Shown: piece after piece, positions 15,514 to 26,440 of the stretch | Layout of the letters: each line of letters opens with the position of its first letter | Position numbering within the stretch: position 1 is the stretch's first letter | Assembly: GCA_017539025.1 (NCBI GenBank) | Contig: JAFYHT010000018.1 | Coordinates: 1-64,000, forward strand | Origin: Erysipelotrichaceae bacterium | GTDB taxonomy: Bacteria; Bacillota_I; Bacilli_A; Erysipelotrichales; Erysipelotrichaceae | Length of the DNA: 64,000 nt | Direction: 5' to 3' | Position numbers and translations under genes: made by a program | The notes under the pieces: model-generated | Database searches by the model: none | The model's input: only the letters and a program-made list of their open reading frames with translations | What the model was told of the DNA's origin: nothing

Positions 15514-17001
15514 ATGGCTAAAGAAAAAGACTTTGGGCAGCTAGCTGCACAAATCGTCGAACTGATCGGCGGCAAAGACAATATTGCCCATGCCGCACAC
15601 TGTCTCACCAGACTTCGTATCACGCCGAAAGATACCAGTTTAGTCAAACTTGATGAGATCAAGAAACTGGGTGTCATCGGTGCACAGATGATCGGTGATC
15701 AGGTCCAGGTCATCATCGGCAACGACATCAACGAAGTATATGATGCTTTCGTCAATGTTACCGGTGTTGAAAGGACTGCTGCGATCGATGAAAATCTCGA
15801 TCCGGAGCTGACAAGGAAGAAATCTTTCAAGGAGATCCTGGGTTCTATCTTCCCGGCGATCGTTTCCTGTGTGTTCCCGATCTTACCGGCATTATTGGCT
15901 TGCGGTATGTTGCAGTCGATCGTGATGATCCTGACCAACTTCCACATCGTTCCTGCTGATTCACCAACGATCCAGACATTGACTTGGGTCTACAATGTCG
16001 CATTCTGGTTCTTACCGGTCTTTGTCGGCTATGCTGCCGCAAAGAGATTCGGTGTCAAGACCGCTATGGGTATTCTGATGGGTGCTATCCTGATCCATCC
16101 GACTTTCCTGGAGCTTGTCAAAGCCGGTGCAGGTTACACGATTCCTAATCCGGGCGGACCTCCAACGATCGTTCCTGGTACGGGAAGTGCCGGTTCTCTG
16201 TTTGGCATTCCTATCTATCCGGGTGATTACACCAGTACGATCATTCCGGTCATCGTTTGTGTATTCGTACAGAGCTATGTTGAAAAGTTCCTGAACAAGA
16301 TCGTTCCAAAGAACATCCGTTTCGTTCTGGTACCGACGCTTGAGATCCTGATCATGGTTCCATTGGCATTACTGGTACTGGCTCCGATCTCTCACAGACT
16401 TTCAACTGCGTTTGCAGGTCTGATGATTTCTTTGCTGCATATTCCTGGTGCAGGACCGATCATCATCTGCTTATTCTGTGCTTTATATCCGTTTATCGTC
16501 ATTACAGGTATGCATTTCAACCTGATGGCTGTCGCTATGGCGATCGGCCAGCAGTTCGGCAAGAACCCGCTCACTTCAGTTGCGGGATTCCTGTTCCAGT
16601 ACACACAGGCCGCCGCATGTCTGGCTGTTGCGCTCAAGGCAAAGAATGCTGAACGCAGATCTCTGGCACTGTCTTGCGCATTCTCTGATGCGGTTCCGGG
16701 TATTTCTGAACCTGGTATGTATGGTGTCACCTTCAAGTATAAGACGCCGTTATACGGTGCAATGATCGGTTCAGCTGTAGGCGGACTGATCGCTGCAATC
16801 CTCAATGTCGGTTCTTATGCAGGCGGTCCTCCAAACCTCTTTACCTGGGCTATGTTCATCAATCCGGCACCTGTTCCTGATGCTTTGAGAGATCTCAAGC
16901 TCATCATCGCTTGTGTCGTTCTGGGTGCTGTCATCGCATTCGTCGCAACCTGGCTCTTATATAAGGATGAGGCTGCTGACAAGATCGAGGCTCAGGGCTG
17001 A
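15514..17001 (+). CDS. PTS EIIBC transporter of the glucoside/MurNAc group
   Basis: A 495-residue PTS permease. The EIIB domain (1-85) has phosphocysteine Cys30 in AAHCLTRLR; EIIC follows from about 105 with roughly ten membrane segments and the conserved GXSEPG-like GISEPGMYGV near 395. There is no EIIA domain, so a separate EIIA must serve it; MurP/MupP-type MurNAc transporters are also EIIBC only. AAAGGGGAAAATT ATG is a clear start. Neighbours (antiterminator, DUF871, GH1) show that it imports and phosphorylates a disaccharide. Confidence 0.9.
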   Translation: MAKEKDFGQLAAQIVELIGGKDNIAHAAHCLTRLRITPKDTSLVKLDEIKKLGVIGAQMIGDQVQVIIGNDINEVYDAFVNVTGVERTAAIDENLDPELTRKKSFKEILGSIFPAIVSCVFPILPALLACGMLQSIVMILTNFHIVPADSPTIQTLTWVYNVAFWFLPVFVGYAAAKRFGVKTAMGILMGAILIHPTFLELVKAGAGYTIPNPGGPPTIVPGTGSAGSLFGIPIYPGDYTSTIIPVIVCVFVQSYVEKFLNKIVPKNIRFVLVPTLEILIMVPLALLVLAPISHRLSTAFAGLMISLLHIPGAGPIIICLFCALYPFIVITGMHFNLMAVAMAIGQQFGKNPLTSVAGFLFQYTQAAACLAVALKAKNAERRSLALSCAFSDAVPGISEPGMYGVTFKYKTPLYGAMIGSAVGGLIAAILNVGSYAGGPPNLFTWAMFINPAPVPDALRDLKLIIACVVLGAVIAFVATWLLYKDEAADKIEAQG

Positions 17002-17007
17002 TCATAA

Positions 17008-18510
<1,503 letters not shown>

Positions 18511-18530
18511 TAGGCGATCCAATGTGAATA

Positions 18531-18560
18531 AAAATGGCTTTATCTCAAAGCCATTTTTTC
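18531..18560. terminator. Bidirectional terminator
   Basis: AAAATGGCTTT pairs with AAAGCCATTTT over an ATCTC loop, with T-runs on one side and A-runs on the other. It ends the PTS operon and overlaps the 3' end of the convergent corA gene. Confidence 0.85.
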
Positions 18561-19462
18561 TTTTTGAAGTAATACAGCAACAGTACCGCAATGACGATAC
18601 AGAGCATGAATACGAAGGGATAGGAATACAGGAAGTTGAGTTCCGGCATGTATTTGAAGTTCATGCCATACCAGCCCGTGATCAGAGTGAGTGGGGCAAA
18701 TACGGTAGTGATGACAGTCAGCAATGTCATGATGTTGTTCTGTTTCATGGCGATGTGTTCTCTGTACATGTCATCGATCTGCATTGCATAATCTCTGATA
18801 TAGGATGCGGTATTTGATAATCTTTCCAGACGGCTGATCGTGTAGCGGAAATAACGGAGGTTTTCCAGATCGAAGAAGCCGTTTTCGTTTTCTTCCAGTT
18901 CCTGGGTGAGATCCAGTAATTCCCCATAATGGGTATAGTATCTTCTGATCTCACTTCTGATCCTGTTGATCCTGGAGGTGTTTTCTTCCATATTGTTTTC
19001 TTTTTCCGCATCATCTTCCATCTTCTCAAGTTCATGTTCATATCTTTCCATGATCCTGAGATCATCCTTGATGATGTAGTCGAGGAAGTCATAGAGGAAT
19101 CTTTCAATGCAGGGATTCTGCCATTTCTTGTTGTTGGCGATGTAGTCTGTCGCTTTTCTGACATATCCGCTGTCATCGATGAATATCAGTCCATCCTGAT
19201 CCAGCAGAAACATGAAGGCATAATCATCCTTGTTCAGATCTTCTGTATTCGGGATGGAGAAAGATCCGCTGAGACAGTGAAAATTGACATCAGCCTTGGT
19301 CAGATAGAGTTCCGGTTCTTTTTCTGAAATGAGATACTCAGAATAGTTTTTCTTTTCTTTATGCCACTGTTCAGATGTCATATATATCACATAGGGATAT
19401 TCGTGTTTCAGGGCTCTTTTCTTGTCGGCTGCTTCCAGTTTATTGCTGATAAGATAGTACAT
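18545..19462 (-). CDS. corA: CorA-family divalent cation transporter
   Basis: A 305-residue CorA-like protein. A large cytoplasmic domain with long coiled helices (about 110-245) leads to two C-terminal membrane helices; the signature GMN is present in GWYGMNFKYMPEL, and the chain ends in KKKKWL, the basic inner-face tail. These pentameric channels import Mg2+ and sometimes Co2+ or Ni2+. It stands alone on the minus strand between convergent and divergent plus-strand units. Confidence 0.9.
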   Translation of the reverse strand: MYYLISNKLEAADKKRALKHEYPYVIYMTSEQWHKEKKNYSEYLISEKEPELYLTKADVNFHCLSGSFSIPNTEDLNKDDYAFMFLLDQDGLIFIDDSGYVRKATDYIANNKKWQNPCIERFLYDFLDYIIKDDLRIMERYEHELEKMEDDAEKENNMEENTSRINRIRSEIRRYYTHYGELLDLTQELEENENGFFDLENLRYFRYTISRLERLSNTASYIRDYAMQIDDMYREHIAMKQNNIMTLLTVITTVFAPLTLITGWYGMNFKYMPELNFLYSYPFVFMLCIVIAVLLLYYFKKKKWL

Positions 19463-19554
19463 ATGATTTACCTCTCATTCAGTATAACAGAATTCATTTA
19501 TTGGTTATTCAGGGAATAAAAATTCAGCGGGGATATGAAGAGCGTCATATTCAC

Positions 19555-19584
19555 TTGCCAGTGTTATTTATAAAAACATATAAT
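19555..19584 (+). promoter_or_regulatory. Promoter of the ornithine/P5C operon
   Basis: TTGCCA (19555-19560), spacer 18, TATAAT (19579-19584). The leader to the start codon is about 125 bases and contains a T-run near 19690 after GGCTC, which could be an attenuator, but I see no stable stem that proves it. Confidence 0.55.
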
Positions 19585-19717
19585 AAAGAAAATGTCGGTT
19601 TACTGACAGATTTGAGTTTGTTTTGAAGAAGATTCAGGAGTTTTTGAGGAAGGATCGATGATTTTTCCTAATGAACACAGACTCGGCTCTTTTTTATTTC
19701 AATCAAAAGGAGGTACT

Positions 19718-21346
19718 ATGCCAAACGCTTATTTCACCATCAACCGTCCTGAGAATGATGCTTTCAGAGCTTATCTTCCGGGATCAAAAGAACGTGCAGA
19801 ATTGAAGGAAGAACTTGCTTGTCAATCCGAGAAGATCGTCAAGATCCCGCTCATCATTGGGGGCAAGGAGATCTTTACGGAGAAGACGATCAAGGTCACG
19901 ATGCCTCATGATCACGACCATGTGATCGCTGAATGCTCGATTGCCGGAGAAAAAGAACTGACCATGGCGGTCGATGCGGCGCTGGCAGCCAAGAAAGCAT
20001 GGGAAGAAATGCCTTGGGAACACCGCTCTGCGATCTTCCTGAAGGCTGCCGATATGATCACCGGTCTGTACAGAAAAGTATTGAATGCCGCAACGATGCT
20101 TGGCCAGTCAAAGACTGTCTTCCAGGCAGAGATCGATATCGCTGAGCTTGCTGACTTCTTGCGTTTCGGAGTCTGGTCGGCACAGGAGATCTTCAAGGAT
20201 CAGCCGGCTTCCACTCCGGGTATCTGGGACAGGCAGGACTATCGTGCACTGGATGGTTTCATCTGTGCGATCACGCCGTTCAATTTCACTTCGATCGGCG
20301 GCAATCTTCCGACTGCTCCGGCGATCGTCGGAAATGTTGCAGTATGGAAACCGTCACGTACAGCTGTTCTTTCCAATTACTATTACATGAAACTGCTGAT
20401 GGATTGCGGTCTGCCTGCAGGTGTCATCAACTTCGTTCCTTGTAACGGTACTGATATGGGCAAATATGTCATTTCACGTAAAGAGCTCGCAGGTTTCCAT
20501 TTCACCGGTTCTACTGAAGTCTTCCAGGGTGTCTGGAAACAGATCGGTGAGAGTATTGCTTCCTATCGCAATTATCCAAGGATCGTCGGTGAGACGGGTG
20601 GCAAGGACTTCATCTTTGCGCACAATACAGCAAAGATCCGTCCGCTGGCTGCTGCTTTGATCCGTGGTTCCTTTGAATATCAGGGTCAGAAGTGTTCGGC
20701 ATGTTCAAGAGCTTTCGTTCCTGAAAGCATCTGGCCAGAAGTTCTTTCAACGATGAAAGAGATGATGAAGGAAGTCAAGATGGGTGATGTAAAGGATTTC
20801 GATACATTCCTGGCTGCCGTCATCGACAAGGCTTCATTCGAAAGATGCAAAGAGTATCTGGATCGTGCAAAGGAAAGTGAAGATTGCGATATCGTGATCG
20901 GCGGAAACTATGATGATTCCAAGGGCTGGTTCATTGAGCCGACTGTCATCGTCTGCAAGAAGCCGGATTATGAATCCATGGTCAAGGAGATCTTCGGACC
21001 GATCCTTTCCGTATATGTCTATCCGGATGAGAAACTCGAAGAGACTCTGAAGGTCTGCGATGAGGCTTCTCCATACGCTCTGACCGGCGCGATCTTTGCA
21101 CAGGACAGGGAAGCGATCGTCATGATGGAAAAGGCTCTCTTGCATGCAGAAGGAAACTTCTATATCAACGATAAATGTACCGGTGCAGTTGTCGGTCAGC
21201 AGCCGTTTGGCGGTGCACGTCAGTCCGGCACCAACGACAAGGCCGGTACTGCCCTCAACATGATCCGCTGGATGTCTCCGCATTCCGTGAAGGAAACTTT
21301 CAATCCTTCCGATGCGATCGTTTATCCATATATGTCAGAAAGGTAG
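19718..21346 (+). CDS. L-glutamate gamma-semialdehyde (P5C) dehydrogenase
   Basis: A 542-residue aldehyde dehydrogenase of the long P5CDH type. Catalytic glutamate is in VGETGGKD (near 308) and cysteine in QGQKCSACSR (near 342); AITPFNFTSIGGN is the NAD-binding stretch. It oxidises glutamate semialdehyde to glutamate with NAD+. AAAGGAGG (19706-19713) fixes ATG 19718. Together with the next gene, an ornithine aminotransferase, it converts ornithine to glutamate. The length (543-type) matches the monofunctional enzymes of eukaryotes and some anaerobes rather than the shorter RocA. Confidence 0.92.
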   Translation: MPNAYFTINRPENDAFRAYLPGSKERAELKEELACQSEKIVKIPLIIGGKEIFTEKTIKVTMPHDHDHVIAECSIAGEKELTMAVDAALAAKKAWEEMPWEHRSAIFLKAADMITGLYRKVLNAATMLGQSKTVFQAEIDIAELADFLRFGVWSAQEIFKDQPASTPGIWDRQDYRALDGFICAITPFNFTSIGGNLPTAPAIVGNVAVWKPSRTAVLSNYYYMKLLMDCGLPAGVINFVPCNGTDMGKYVISRKELAGFHFTGSTEVFQGVWKQIGESIASYRNYPRIVGETGGKDFIFAHNTAKIRPLAAALIRGSFEYQGQKCSACSRAFVPESIWPEVLSTMKEMMKEVKMGDVKDFDTFLAAVIDKASFERCKEYLDRAKESEDCDIVIGGNYDDSKGWFIEPTVIVCKKPDYESMVKEIFGPILSVYVYPDEKLEETLKVCDEASPYALTGAIFAQDREAIVMMEKALLHAEGNFYINDKCTGAVVGQQPFGGARQSGTNDKAGTALNMIRWMSPHSVKETFNPSDAIVYPYMSER

Positions 21347-21350
21347 AAAT

Positions 21351-22544
21351 ATGTACAGTTCAAAAGATATCATTGAAAAGACCAATCAGTATGGTGCGCA
21401 TAACTATGCACCGAAACCGGTCGTCATCGTAAAGGCGGAAGGTGCTGTCGTTACCGATCCGGAAGGAAGAGAGTATTTCGACATGTTGTCAGCTTATTCC
21501 GCTCACAACTTCGGTCACCGTCATCCGGAGATCGTTGCTGCAGCAAGCGAACAGCTGGGTAAGTGTACACTGACCAGCCGTGCTTTCCATTGTGAGAATC
21601 TGGGTGAATTCTACGAGTCTTTAAGCAAGCTTACCGGCAAGGATATGGTATTGCCGATGAATACCGGTGCGGAAGCGGTTGAGACTGCTTTGAAGACAGC
21701 CCGTCTTTGGGGAACGCGTGTCAAGGGTGTTGAAAACGGAAAACAGGAGATCATCACCTGTGCCAATAACTTCCATGGAAGGACGATCGCGATCATTTCT
21801 TTCTCTACTGATCCTCTGGCCAAGGATGGCTATGGTCCATACTGTCCTGGTTTTGTGACAATCCCTTATGGCGATGCGAAAGCTTTGCGTGATGCGATCA
21901 CAGAGAATACGGTTGCGTTCCTGGCTGAACCGATACAGGGAGAAGCCGGTATCATCATGCCTCCTGAGGGATGGCTCAAGGAAGTCAGAGAGATCTGTAC
22001 AGAAAACAATATCCTCTTCCTGGCGGATGAGGTCCAGACCGGTTTTGCGCGTACCGGTGATATGTTTGCCTGCTGGCATGAGGATGTCGTTCCTGATATC
22101 TACATCATGGGCAAGGCTTTAGGCGGCGGTGTCATGCCTTTGTCTGCCATTGCAGCCAACGAAGACATCCTTGGCTTATATACACCTGGTTCTCATGGTT
22201 CTACTTTCGGCGGCAATCCTTTGGCTTGCGCGTGCGGCATCAAGGCGATAGAGATCCTGCAGCGCGATGATTATCCAAAGATGGCTCGTGAAAAGGGCAA
22301 GTACTTCATGGATGGTCTTAAGAAGATCCAGAATCCGGAGATCAAGGAGATCCGCGGAAGAGGTCTTCTGATCGGTGTTGAATTCTATGGTGATGCCTTC
22401 GATTATGTCAAGGCTTGTATCCATGAGGGTGTCCTGTGCAAGGAAACGCATGATCACACGATCCGTTTTGCACCTCCTATTCCTATCACTTATGAACAGC
22501 TCGATGAAGCGTTGGAACGCATCACGAGAGCTCTCAGTAAATAA
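21351..22544 (+). CDS. rocD: Ornithine aminotransferase
   Basis: A 397-residue PLP class III aminotransferase. The PLP lysine is in YIMGKALGGGVMP (near 253), the cofactor aspartate in LADEVQTGFARTG (near 224). It resembles RocD, which moves the delta-amino group of ornithine to 2-oxoglutarate to give glutamate semialdehyde, the substrate of the preceding enzyme. It starts 4 bases after that gene. The unit ends in a strong terminator. No arginase or deiminase genes lie nearby. Confidence 0.92.
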   Translation: MYSSKDIIEKTNQYGAHNYAPKPVVIVKAEGAVVTDPEGREYFDMLSAYSAHNFGHRHPEIVAAASEQLGKCTLTSRAFHCENLGEFYESLSKLTGKDMVLPMNTGAEAVETALKTARLWGTRVKGVENGKQEIITCANNFHGRTIAIISFSTDPLAKDGYGPYCPGFVTIPYGDAKALRDAITENTVAFLAEPIQGEAGIIMPPEGWLKEVREICTENNILFLADEVQTGFARTGDMFACWHEDVVPDIYIMGKALGGGVMPLSAIAANEDILGLYTPGSHGSTFGGNPLACACGIKAIEILQRDDYPKMAREKGKYFMDGLKKIQNPEIKEIRGRGLLIGVEFYGDAFDYVKACIHEGVLCKETHDHTIRFAPPIPITYEQLDEALERITRALSK

Positions 22545-22555
22545 TTTCAAACAGA

Positions 22556-22590
22556 ATAAAACCTCAGTGATGAGGTTTTATTTCTTTTCT
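22556..22590 (+). terminator. Intrinsic terminator
   Basis: ATAAAACCTCA pairs with TGAGGTTTTAT over a GTGA loop, followed by TTCTTTTCT. Ends the ornithine operon. Confidence 0.85.
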
Positions 22591-22926
22591 CCCATGATAC
22601 AGAGATCATGTTTTCGGGTAAATATGCGCACGAACACATACAGTAGGTCTCTTAAGTTTCAGAACGCAGTATATTCGTTCTGACATCTCAAGGAATGATG
22701 TTAATGTATATTGCACCTGGTGTTGATTATCAGGAAGATATCCTCGAACAGATGGGATTAGTTCTCAGAAAAAAGCTGTCTGTTTCCGTTTCAAACTGAA
22801 ACAAAAGAGACAACTTTATCATTTATAATAGTATATATTGATTGGATAAGAAACGACCACCTGAATCGCAGATGATACGCAGATATAAGAACTCCATCAA
22901 AACGGATCACTCAGAAAGAATTAAAC
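22591..22926 (+). other. Leader region of the butyrate kinase gene
   Basis: About 335 bases. It contains a small palindrome AGAACG...CGTTCT (22661-22681), a 34-codon frame at 22695-22799 with only AAGGA before it, and a stem region TGTCTGTTTC...GAAAC...GAGACA (22777-22815). A TATAAT lies near 22829, giving a leader of roughly 90 bases. The small frame is not convincing as a gene. Confidence 0.4.
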
Positions 22927-24024
22927 ATGAAACTATTGATCATCAACCCGGGATCCACATCCACAAAGATCTCTGTCTATGAAGACGAGAATAAGCTTTA
23001 TGAAGAAAGCGTCTTTCATGATGCGCCGGTATTGATCCAGTATGGCCATGTGAATAATCAGGTGCCTTTCAGAAAAGGTGTGATAAGAGACTTCTTAAGA
23101 AGACATGAGATCGATCTGAAAGATATCGATGTCTTTGTCGGAAGAGGCGGTTCAGCCATGCCGGTAAGGTCCGGTGTCATTGAGATTAACGAGATGTTGT
23201 ATGAAGATACCAAGGATGCCAGAGGCGGCAGCGAACATCCGGCAAAACTGGGTGTCATGTTGGCGTATGAACTGGCGAAGGAAAACGAAAAGAGATCTTT
23301 CACCATGGACCCGACCAACGTGGATGAACTTTGCGATGAGGCAAGATTGACCGGAATGAGGGGGATCTATCGCAATGCCCAGGCTCATGTACTGAATCAG
23401 AAGGCTGTTGCCCGCAAACATTGTGAGTCACATGGTCTGGATTATGAAAACTGCAATCTGATCGTATGTCACATCGATGGCGGTATCACTGTTCACGCTC
23501 ATGAAAAAGGAAAGATGATCGATGGCAATGTCGGTTCAGGCGGGGATGGTCCTTTCACTCCGACCAGGATCGGTTCTGTTCCGGTACTCAAGCTTCTGGA
23601 TCACATCGATAAGTACGGAACCAAGGAAGTGCGTGCGATGACATCCAGGTCAGGAGGTTTCGTATCATATTTCGGTACATCCGATTTCAAGAAGGTTTAT
23701 GATCTTGTAGAGAAGGGCGATCTCAAAGCGGATCTCGTCTATCGTTCGATGGTCTATCAGATCTGTAAGGAGATCGGTGCGATGTCCACGGTTTTAAAGG
23801 GAAAAGTGGATGCGATATTATTGACCGGAGGACTGATGATCTATGAAGACATCTATCTCAAGATCAAAGAAAGATGCGGATGGATCGCTGATATCTATGT
23901 CTATCCCGGAGAGATGGAACAGGAGGCTCTTGCCTTGGAGATATTAAGAGCTTTAAGAGGAGAGAGGCAGATATTGAAATACAACGGAGTTCCTCCGTTT
24001 AAAGGTTTCAAGTTTATCGCATGA
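22927..24024 (+). CDS. buk: Butyrate kinase
   Basis: A 365-residue acetokinase-family enzyme. It opens LLIINPGSTSTKISVY (phosphate-binding), has CHIDGGITVHAHEKGKMIDGN near 180 and LTGGLMIYE near 299. It interconverts butyryl-phosphate and ADP with butyrate and ATP, the last step of one fermentative route. Isobutyrate or branched-chain acid kinase is the alternative. No phosphotransbutyrylase gene is in this window, which is unusual because ptb and buk are normally adjacent. Confidence 0.92.
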   Translation: MKLLIINPGSTSTKISVYEDENKLYEESVFHDAPVLIQYGHVNNQVPFRKGVIRDFLRRHEIDLKDIDVFVGRGGSAMPVRSGVIEINEMLYEDTKDARGGSEHPAKLGVMLAYELAKENEKRSFTMDPTNVDELCDEARLTGMRGIYRNAQAHVLNQKAVARKHCESHGLDYENCNLIVCHIDGGITVHAHEKGKMIDGNVGSGGDGPFTPTRIGSVPVLKLLDHIDKYGTKEVRAMTSRSGGFVSYFGTSDFKKVYDLVEKGDLKADLVYRSMVYQICKEIGAMSTVLKGKVDAILLTGGLMIYEDIYLKIKERCGWIADIYVYPGEMEQEALALEILRALRGERQILKYNGVPPFKGFKFIA

Positions 24025-24053
24025 CAGATACAGATAATATATTTGTCTATATG

Positions 24054-24080
24054 GAGGATCGATGATCCTCTTTTCTTTTG
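24054..24080 (+). terminator. Intrinsic terminator
   Basis: GAGGATC (24054-24060) and GATCCTC (24064-24070) with a GAT loop, then TTTTCTTTTG. Ends the buk unit. Confidence 0.8.
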
Positions 24081-24230
24081 AAAACAGACGATTATAAAAA
24101 GATATGTAGAATCATATCTTTCAAGTATAATTAATCTAAAGGAATACGTACATTAAAAGATATTGCCATTTTGTTGCATAGGGATACATAGTTATCCGTG
24201 AAAGATATTTACTGTTTCAGGAGAATCATT

Positions 24231-24950
24231 ATGAAAAAATCAATCGTATTATTGTTTATAGTATTGTTGTTGACAGGATGCTCCTCATCAGATGCAGGAG
24301 CAGTGCAGAAAGATGAAGATCATTTTGCAGATGTGATCCTTCAGCCTGCACAAGGTGATGATGTGCTTTCCCGTTTTGCTACGGGTATTCAGAAAGAAGA
24401 GGCTGCTGAAGAAACCCTCATCGCATTGCCGGGTATTCATGTGGAAACAAACGTCAGCGGAAGCAATGACGGATTCTTTGATCCCAGCAAGCTCAGTTTT
24501 GAAGACTTTGATGAACTCTATGGCCAGATGATGTATGAGGGGATCCCTGAGGATGTCGTCTATCTGCCTTTGAAAAACGCAAACGGGGTCTGGAAATATG
24601 ATCTGAAGATCCGCTATGATTCATCTGTCGATGGCTACATGTTTGATGAACTGGGTTATGTCGAAATGTCTGTGGACGGCAGAAACGATCCACCGATCAG
24701 TATCGTCCTTCACCCAAGACTTGCGGCATTTGATGCATATGAAGTTTATCCGGAAACGGATGAAGAAGTCGGATATGAGCCGTTTGCGGGTGGTATAGAT
24801 GACGATAATCTGATCAGGCTTTTCGGCAATGATTGTGTACTGTGCCCTGAGTATTACTATGCATACGAGGGAAGAGAATATCTGATCGCAACACTTTGGA
24901 TGTCGGAAGAAGATTTCGGAAACTTCATGATGATCAGAGGTCAGGAATAG
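24231..24950 (+). CDS. Secreted lipoprotein of unknown function
   Basis: A 239-residue lipoprotein: basic start MKKS, hydrophobic core, lipobox LLTGC with Cys17, then SSSDAG and an acidic, low-complexity linker. The mature part is rich in Asp, Tyr and Gly with no motif that I recognise. CAGGAGAATC places the start at ATG 24231 rather than at an upstream GTG in the same frame. It is followed 6 bases later by a nucleoside phosphorylase gene. Confidence 0.75.
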   Translation: MKKSIVLLFIVLLLTGCSSSDAGAVQKDEDHFADVILQPAQGDDVLSRFATGIQKEEAAEETLIALPGIHVETNVSGSNDGFFDPSKLSFEDFDELYGQMMYEGIPEDVVYLPLKNANGVWKYDLKIRYDSSVDGYMFDELGYVEMSVDGRNDPPISIVLHPRLAAFDAYEVYPETDEEVGYEPFAGGIDDDNLIRLFGNDCVLCPEYYYAYEGREYLIATLWMSEEDFGNFMMIRGQE

Positions 24951-24956
24951 AATCAT

Positions 24957-25721
24957 ATGATCACAGATTCTTTCGATGACAGATCTGCTGCCAAGATCAA
25001 TCCGCAGAGAAACGAAGATGCAGTAAAAGTAGATGCTGTGATCTTTACCTTTTCTTATGTCATAGAAAACTATGTGATTGAAAACTATGAATGTGAAAAG
25101 GTCGGAGAGATCGTAATGGGTCATGGCCCAACTGCTGTCTATGTTTTTGAATCCGGCGGCAAGAAATTTGCGTTCTTCAGGACCTGGGTCGGTGCTCCGG
25201 CTTGTGTGGGTACGATCGAAGAAATGTCTGAGTTCATCAGTACTGATAAGGTGATCTATTTTGGCGGTGCGGGTTGCCTGAACAAAGAGATCGCAAGAGG
25301 AAAGGTCATGGTTCCTACACAGGCTTACAGAGATGAGGGAACATCATATCACTATGCGCCAGCCAGTGATTATATCGGGATCAGGAATGCGGATGTCGTC
25401 GCTTCATTCATGGAAGAAAACCATATCCCTTATGTTCTGGGAAAGACATGGACGACGGATGGCTTTTATCGCGAAACTCTGAATAACTTTGAAAAGCACA
25501 AGGCAGAAGGCTGTATTTCTGTTGAAATGGAAGGTTCTGCAGTCCAGGCTGTCTGTGATTTCAGAGGATTAGAGGTATACATCTTCTTTACAAGCGGAGA
25601 TCTTCTGGATGCGCCGGAATGGACGCAAAGAAGAGAAAAGGATCAGATCAAGGATACCCAGCACGATTCAGGGCACTTTGATATCGCATTGGCTCTTGCG
25701 GAATATGTAGCGGATCTGTAA
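24957..25721 (+). CDS. Nucleoside phosphorylase (uridine phosphorylase-like)
   Basis: A 254-residue PNP/UDP-family enzyme. YFGGAGCLNKEIARGKVMVPT near 96 and the ribose-binding SVEMEGSAVQAV near 183 are family blocks; RDEGTSYHY is the base-side loop. It would cleave a nucleoside with phosphate to ribose-1-phosphate and base. The missing N-terminal GDPxR and a shortened N-terminus make the exact substrate uncertain. It is coupled to the lipoprotein gene, but that pairing is not informative. Confidence 0.75.
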   Translation: MITDSFDDRSAAKINPQRNEDAVKVDAVIFTFSYVIENYVIENYECEKVGEIVMGHGPTAVYVFESGGKKFAFFRTWVGAPACVGTIEEMSEFISTDKVIYFGGAGCLNKEIARGKVMVPTQAYRDEGTSYHYAPASDYIGIRNADVVASFMEENHIPYVLGKTWTTDGFYRETLNNFEKHKAEGCISVEMEGSAVQAVCDFRGLEVYIFFTSGDLLDAPEWTQRREKDQIKDTQHDSGHFDIALALAEYVADL

Positions 25722-25761
25722 AGAAAAACCGTTCTGTAGACAAAACCATTTTGATAAGTTA

Positions 25762-25767
25762 TATAAT
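25762..25767 (+). promoter_or_regulatory. -10 box giving a predicted leaderless plsY mRNA
   Basis: TATAAT ends 6 bases before the A of the plsY ATG (25774), so the expected transcription start falls on the start codon. There is no ribosome site between them. Confidence 0.55.
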
Positions 25768-25773
25768 GAATTT

Positions 25774-26385
25774 ATGAATTACTTGTATACATCGATCATT
25801 TCTTATCTCTTAGGCAGTTTCAATACGGCTTATTTCATTTCAAAAGCTCATGGTTTTGATATCCGCGACAGAGGAAGCAATAATGCCGGTGCCAGCAATA
25901 TCAAGATCAATCTGGGCTGGGGTGCTGCCGTTGCGACAGGTCTTGGCGATATGGCTAAGACGATCATTGCGATCAAACTGTGTTCTTATCTGTTCCCAGA
26001 TGATCCTGTCATTCCGTTTTTGGCTGGTGCGATGTCGATCGTAGGTCATATCTTCCCGTTCTATATGAATTTCAGAGGCGGAAAGGGTTTTGCCTCATAC
26101 ATCGGCATGCTTCTGGCGATCAACTGGAAGCTGGCGTTGATCATCATGGTCCTGACAGTCGTACTGACTTTTGTTACCAACTACATTGCAGTCGCAACAC
26201 TGAGTGTTGCTACTCTTGTTCCGATCTACTATCTGTACAATAAGGCCGATACTGCCGTGGTTGCCATTCTGTTTGCTTTAACTGCATTGATCTATTACAA
26301 GCACAGCATCAACATCAGAAGGATCATGAATCACGAAGAGATCGGTTTCAGAGATAAGAAGAAGAAAAAAGAGATCGAAGAATAA
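25774..26385 (+). CDS. plsY: Acyl-phosphate:glycerol-3-phosphate acyltransferase PlsY
   Basis: A 203-residue integral membrane enzyme with about five helices. The PlsY motifs are all present: GSNNAGASNIKI near 34 (motif 1), GHIFPFYMNFRGGKG near 90 (glycine-rich motif 2), and a later loop at HEEIG (near 189). It transfers an acyl group from acyl-phosphate to glycerol-3-phosphate, the first step of phospholipid synthesis. The C-terminus is strongly basic (RDKKKKKEIEE). No Shine-Dalgarno is visible, in line with a leaderless transcript. Confidence 0.93.
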   Translation: MNYLYTSIISYLLGSFNTAYFISKAHGFDIRDRGSNNAGASNIKINLGWGAAVATGLGDMAKTIIAIKLCSYLFPDDPVIPFLAGAMSIVGHIFPFYMNFRGGKGFASYIGMLLAINWKLALIIMVLTVVLTFVTNYIAVATLSVATLVPIYYLYNKADTAVVAILFALTALIYYKHSINIRRIMNHEEIGFRDKKKKKEIEE

Positions 26386-26392
26386 GGATACG

Positions 26393-26425
26393 AACAGGAC
26401 TGCCGATGTCCTGTTTTTATATAAT
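26393..26425 (+). terminator. Terminator merged with the Nudix gene -10 box
   Basis: AACAGGAC pairs with GTCCTGTT over TGCCGAT, then TTTTA and TATAAT at 26420-26425. The new transcript would start at about 26432, right on the GGAGG ribosome site (26431-26435). Confidence 0.75.
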
Positions 26426-26440
26426 GAAACGGAGGAACTG

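Noticed and set aside
22695..22799. 34-codon frame MMLMYIAPGVDYQED... before buk
   Set aside because: Only a weak AAGGA precedes it and it is not like a known leader peptide; it may be a gene remnant. Kept only in the region note.
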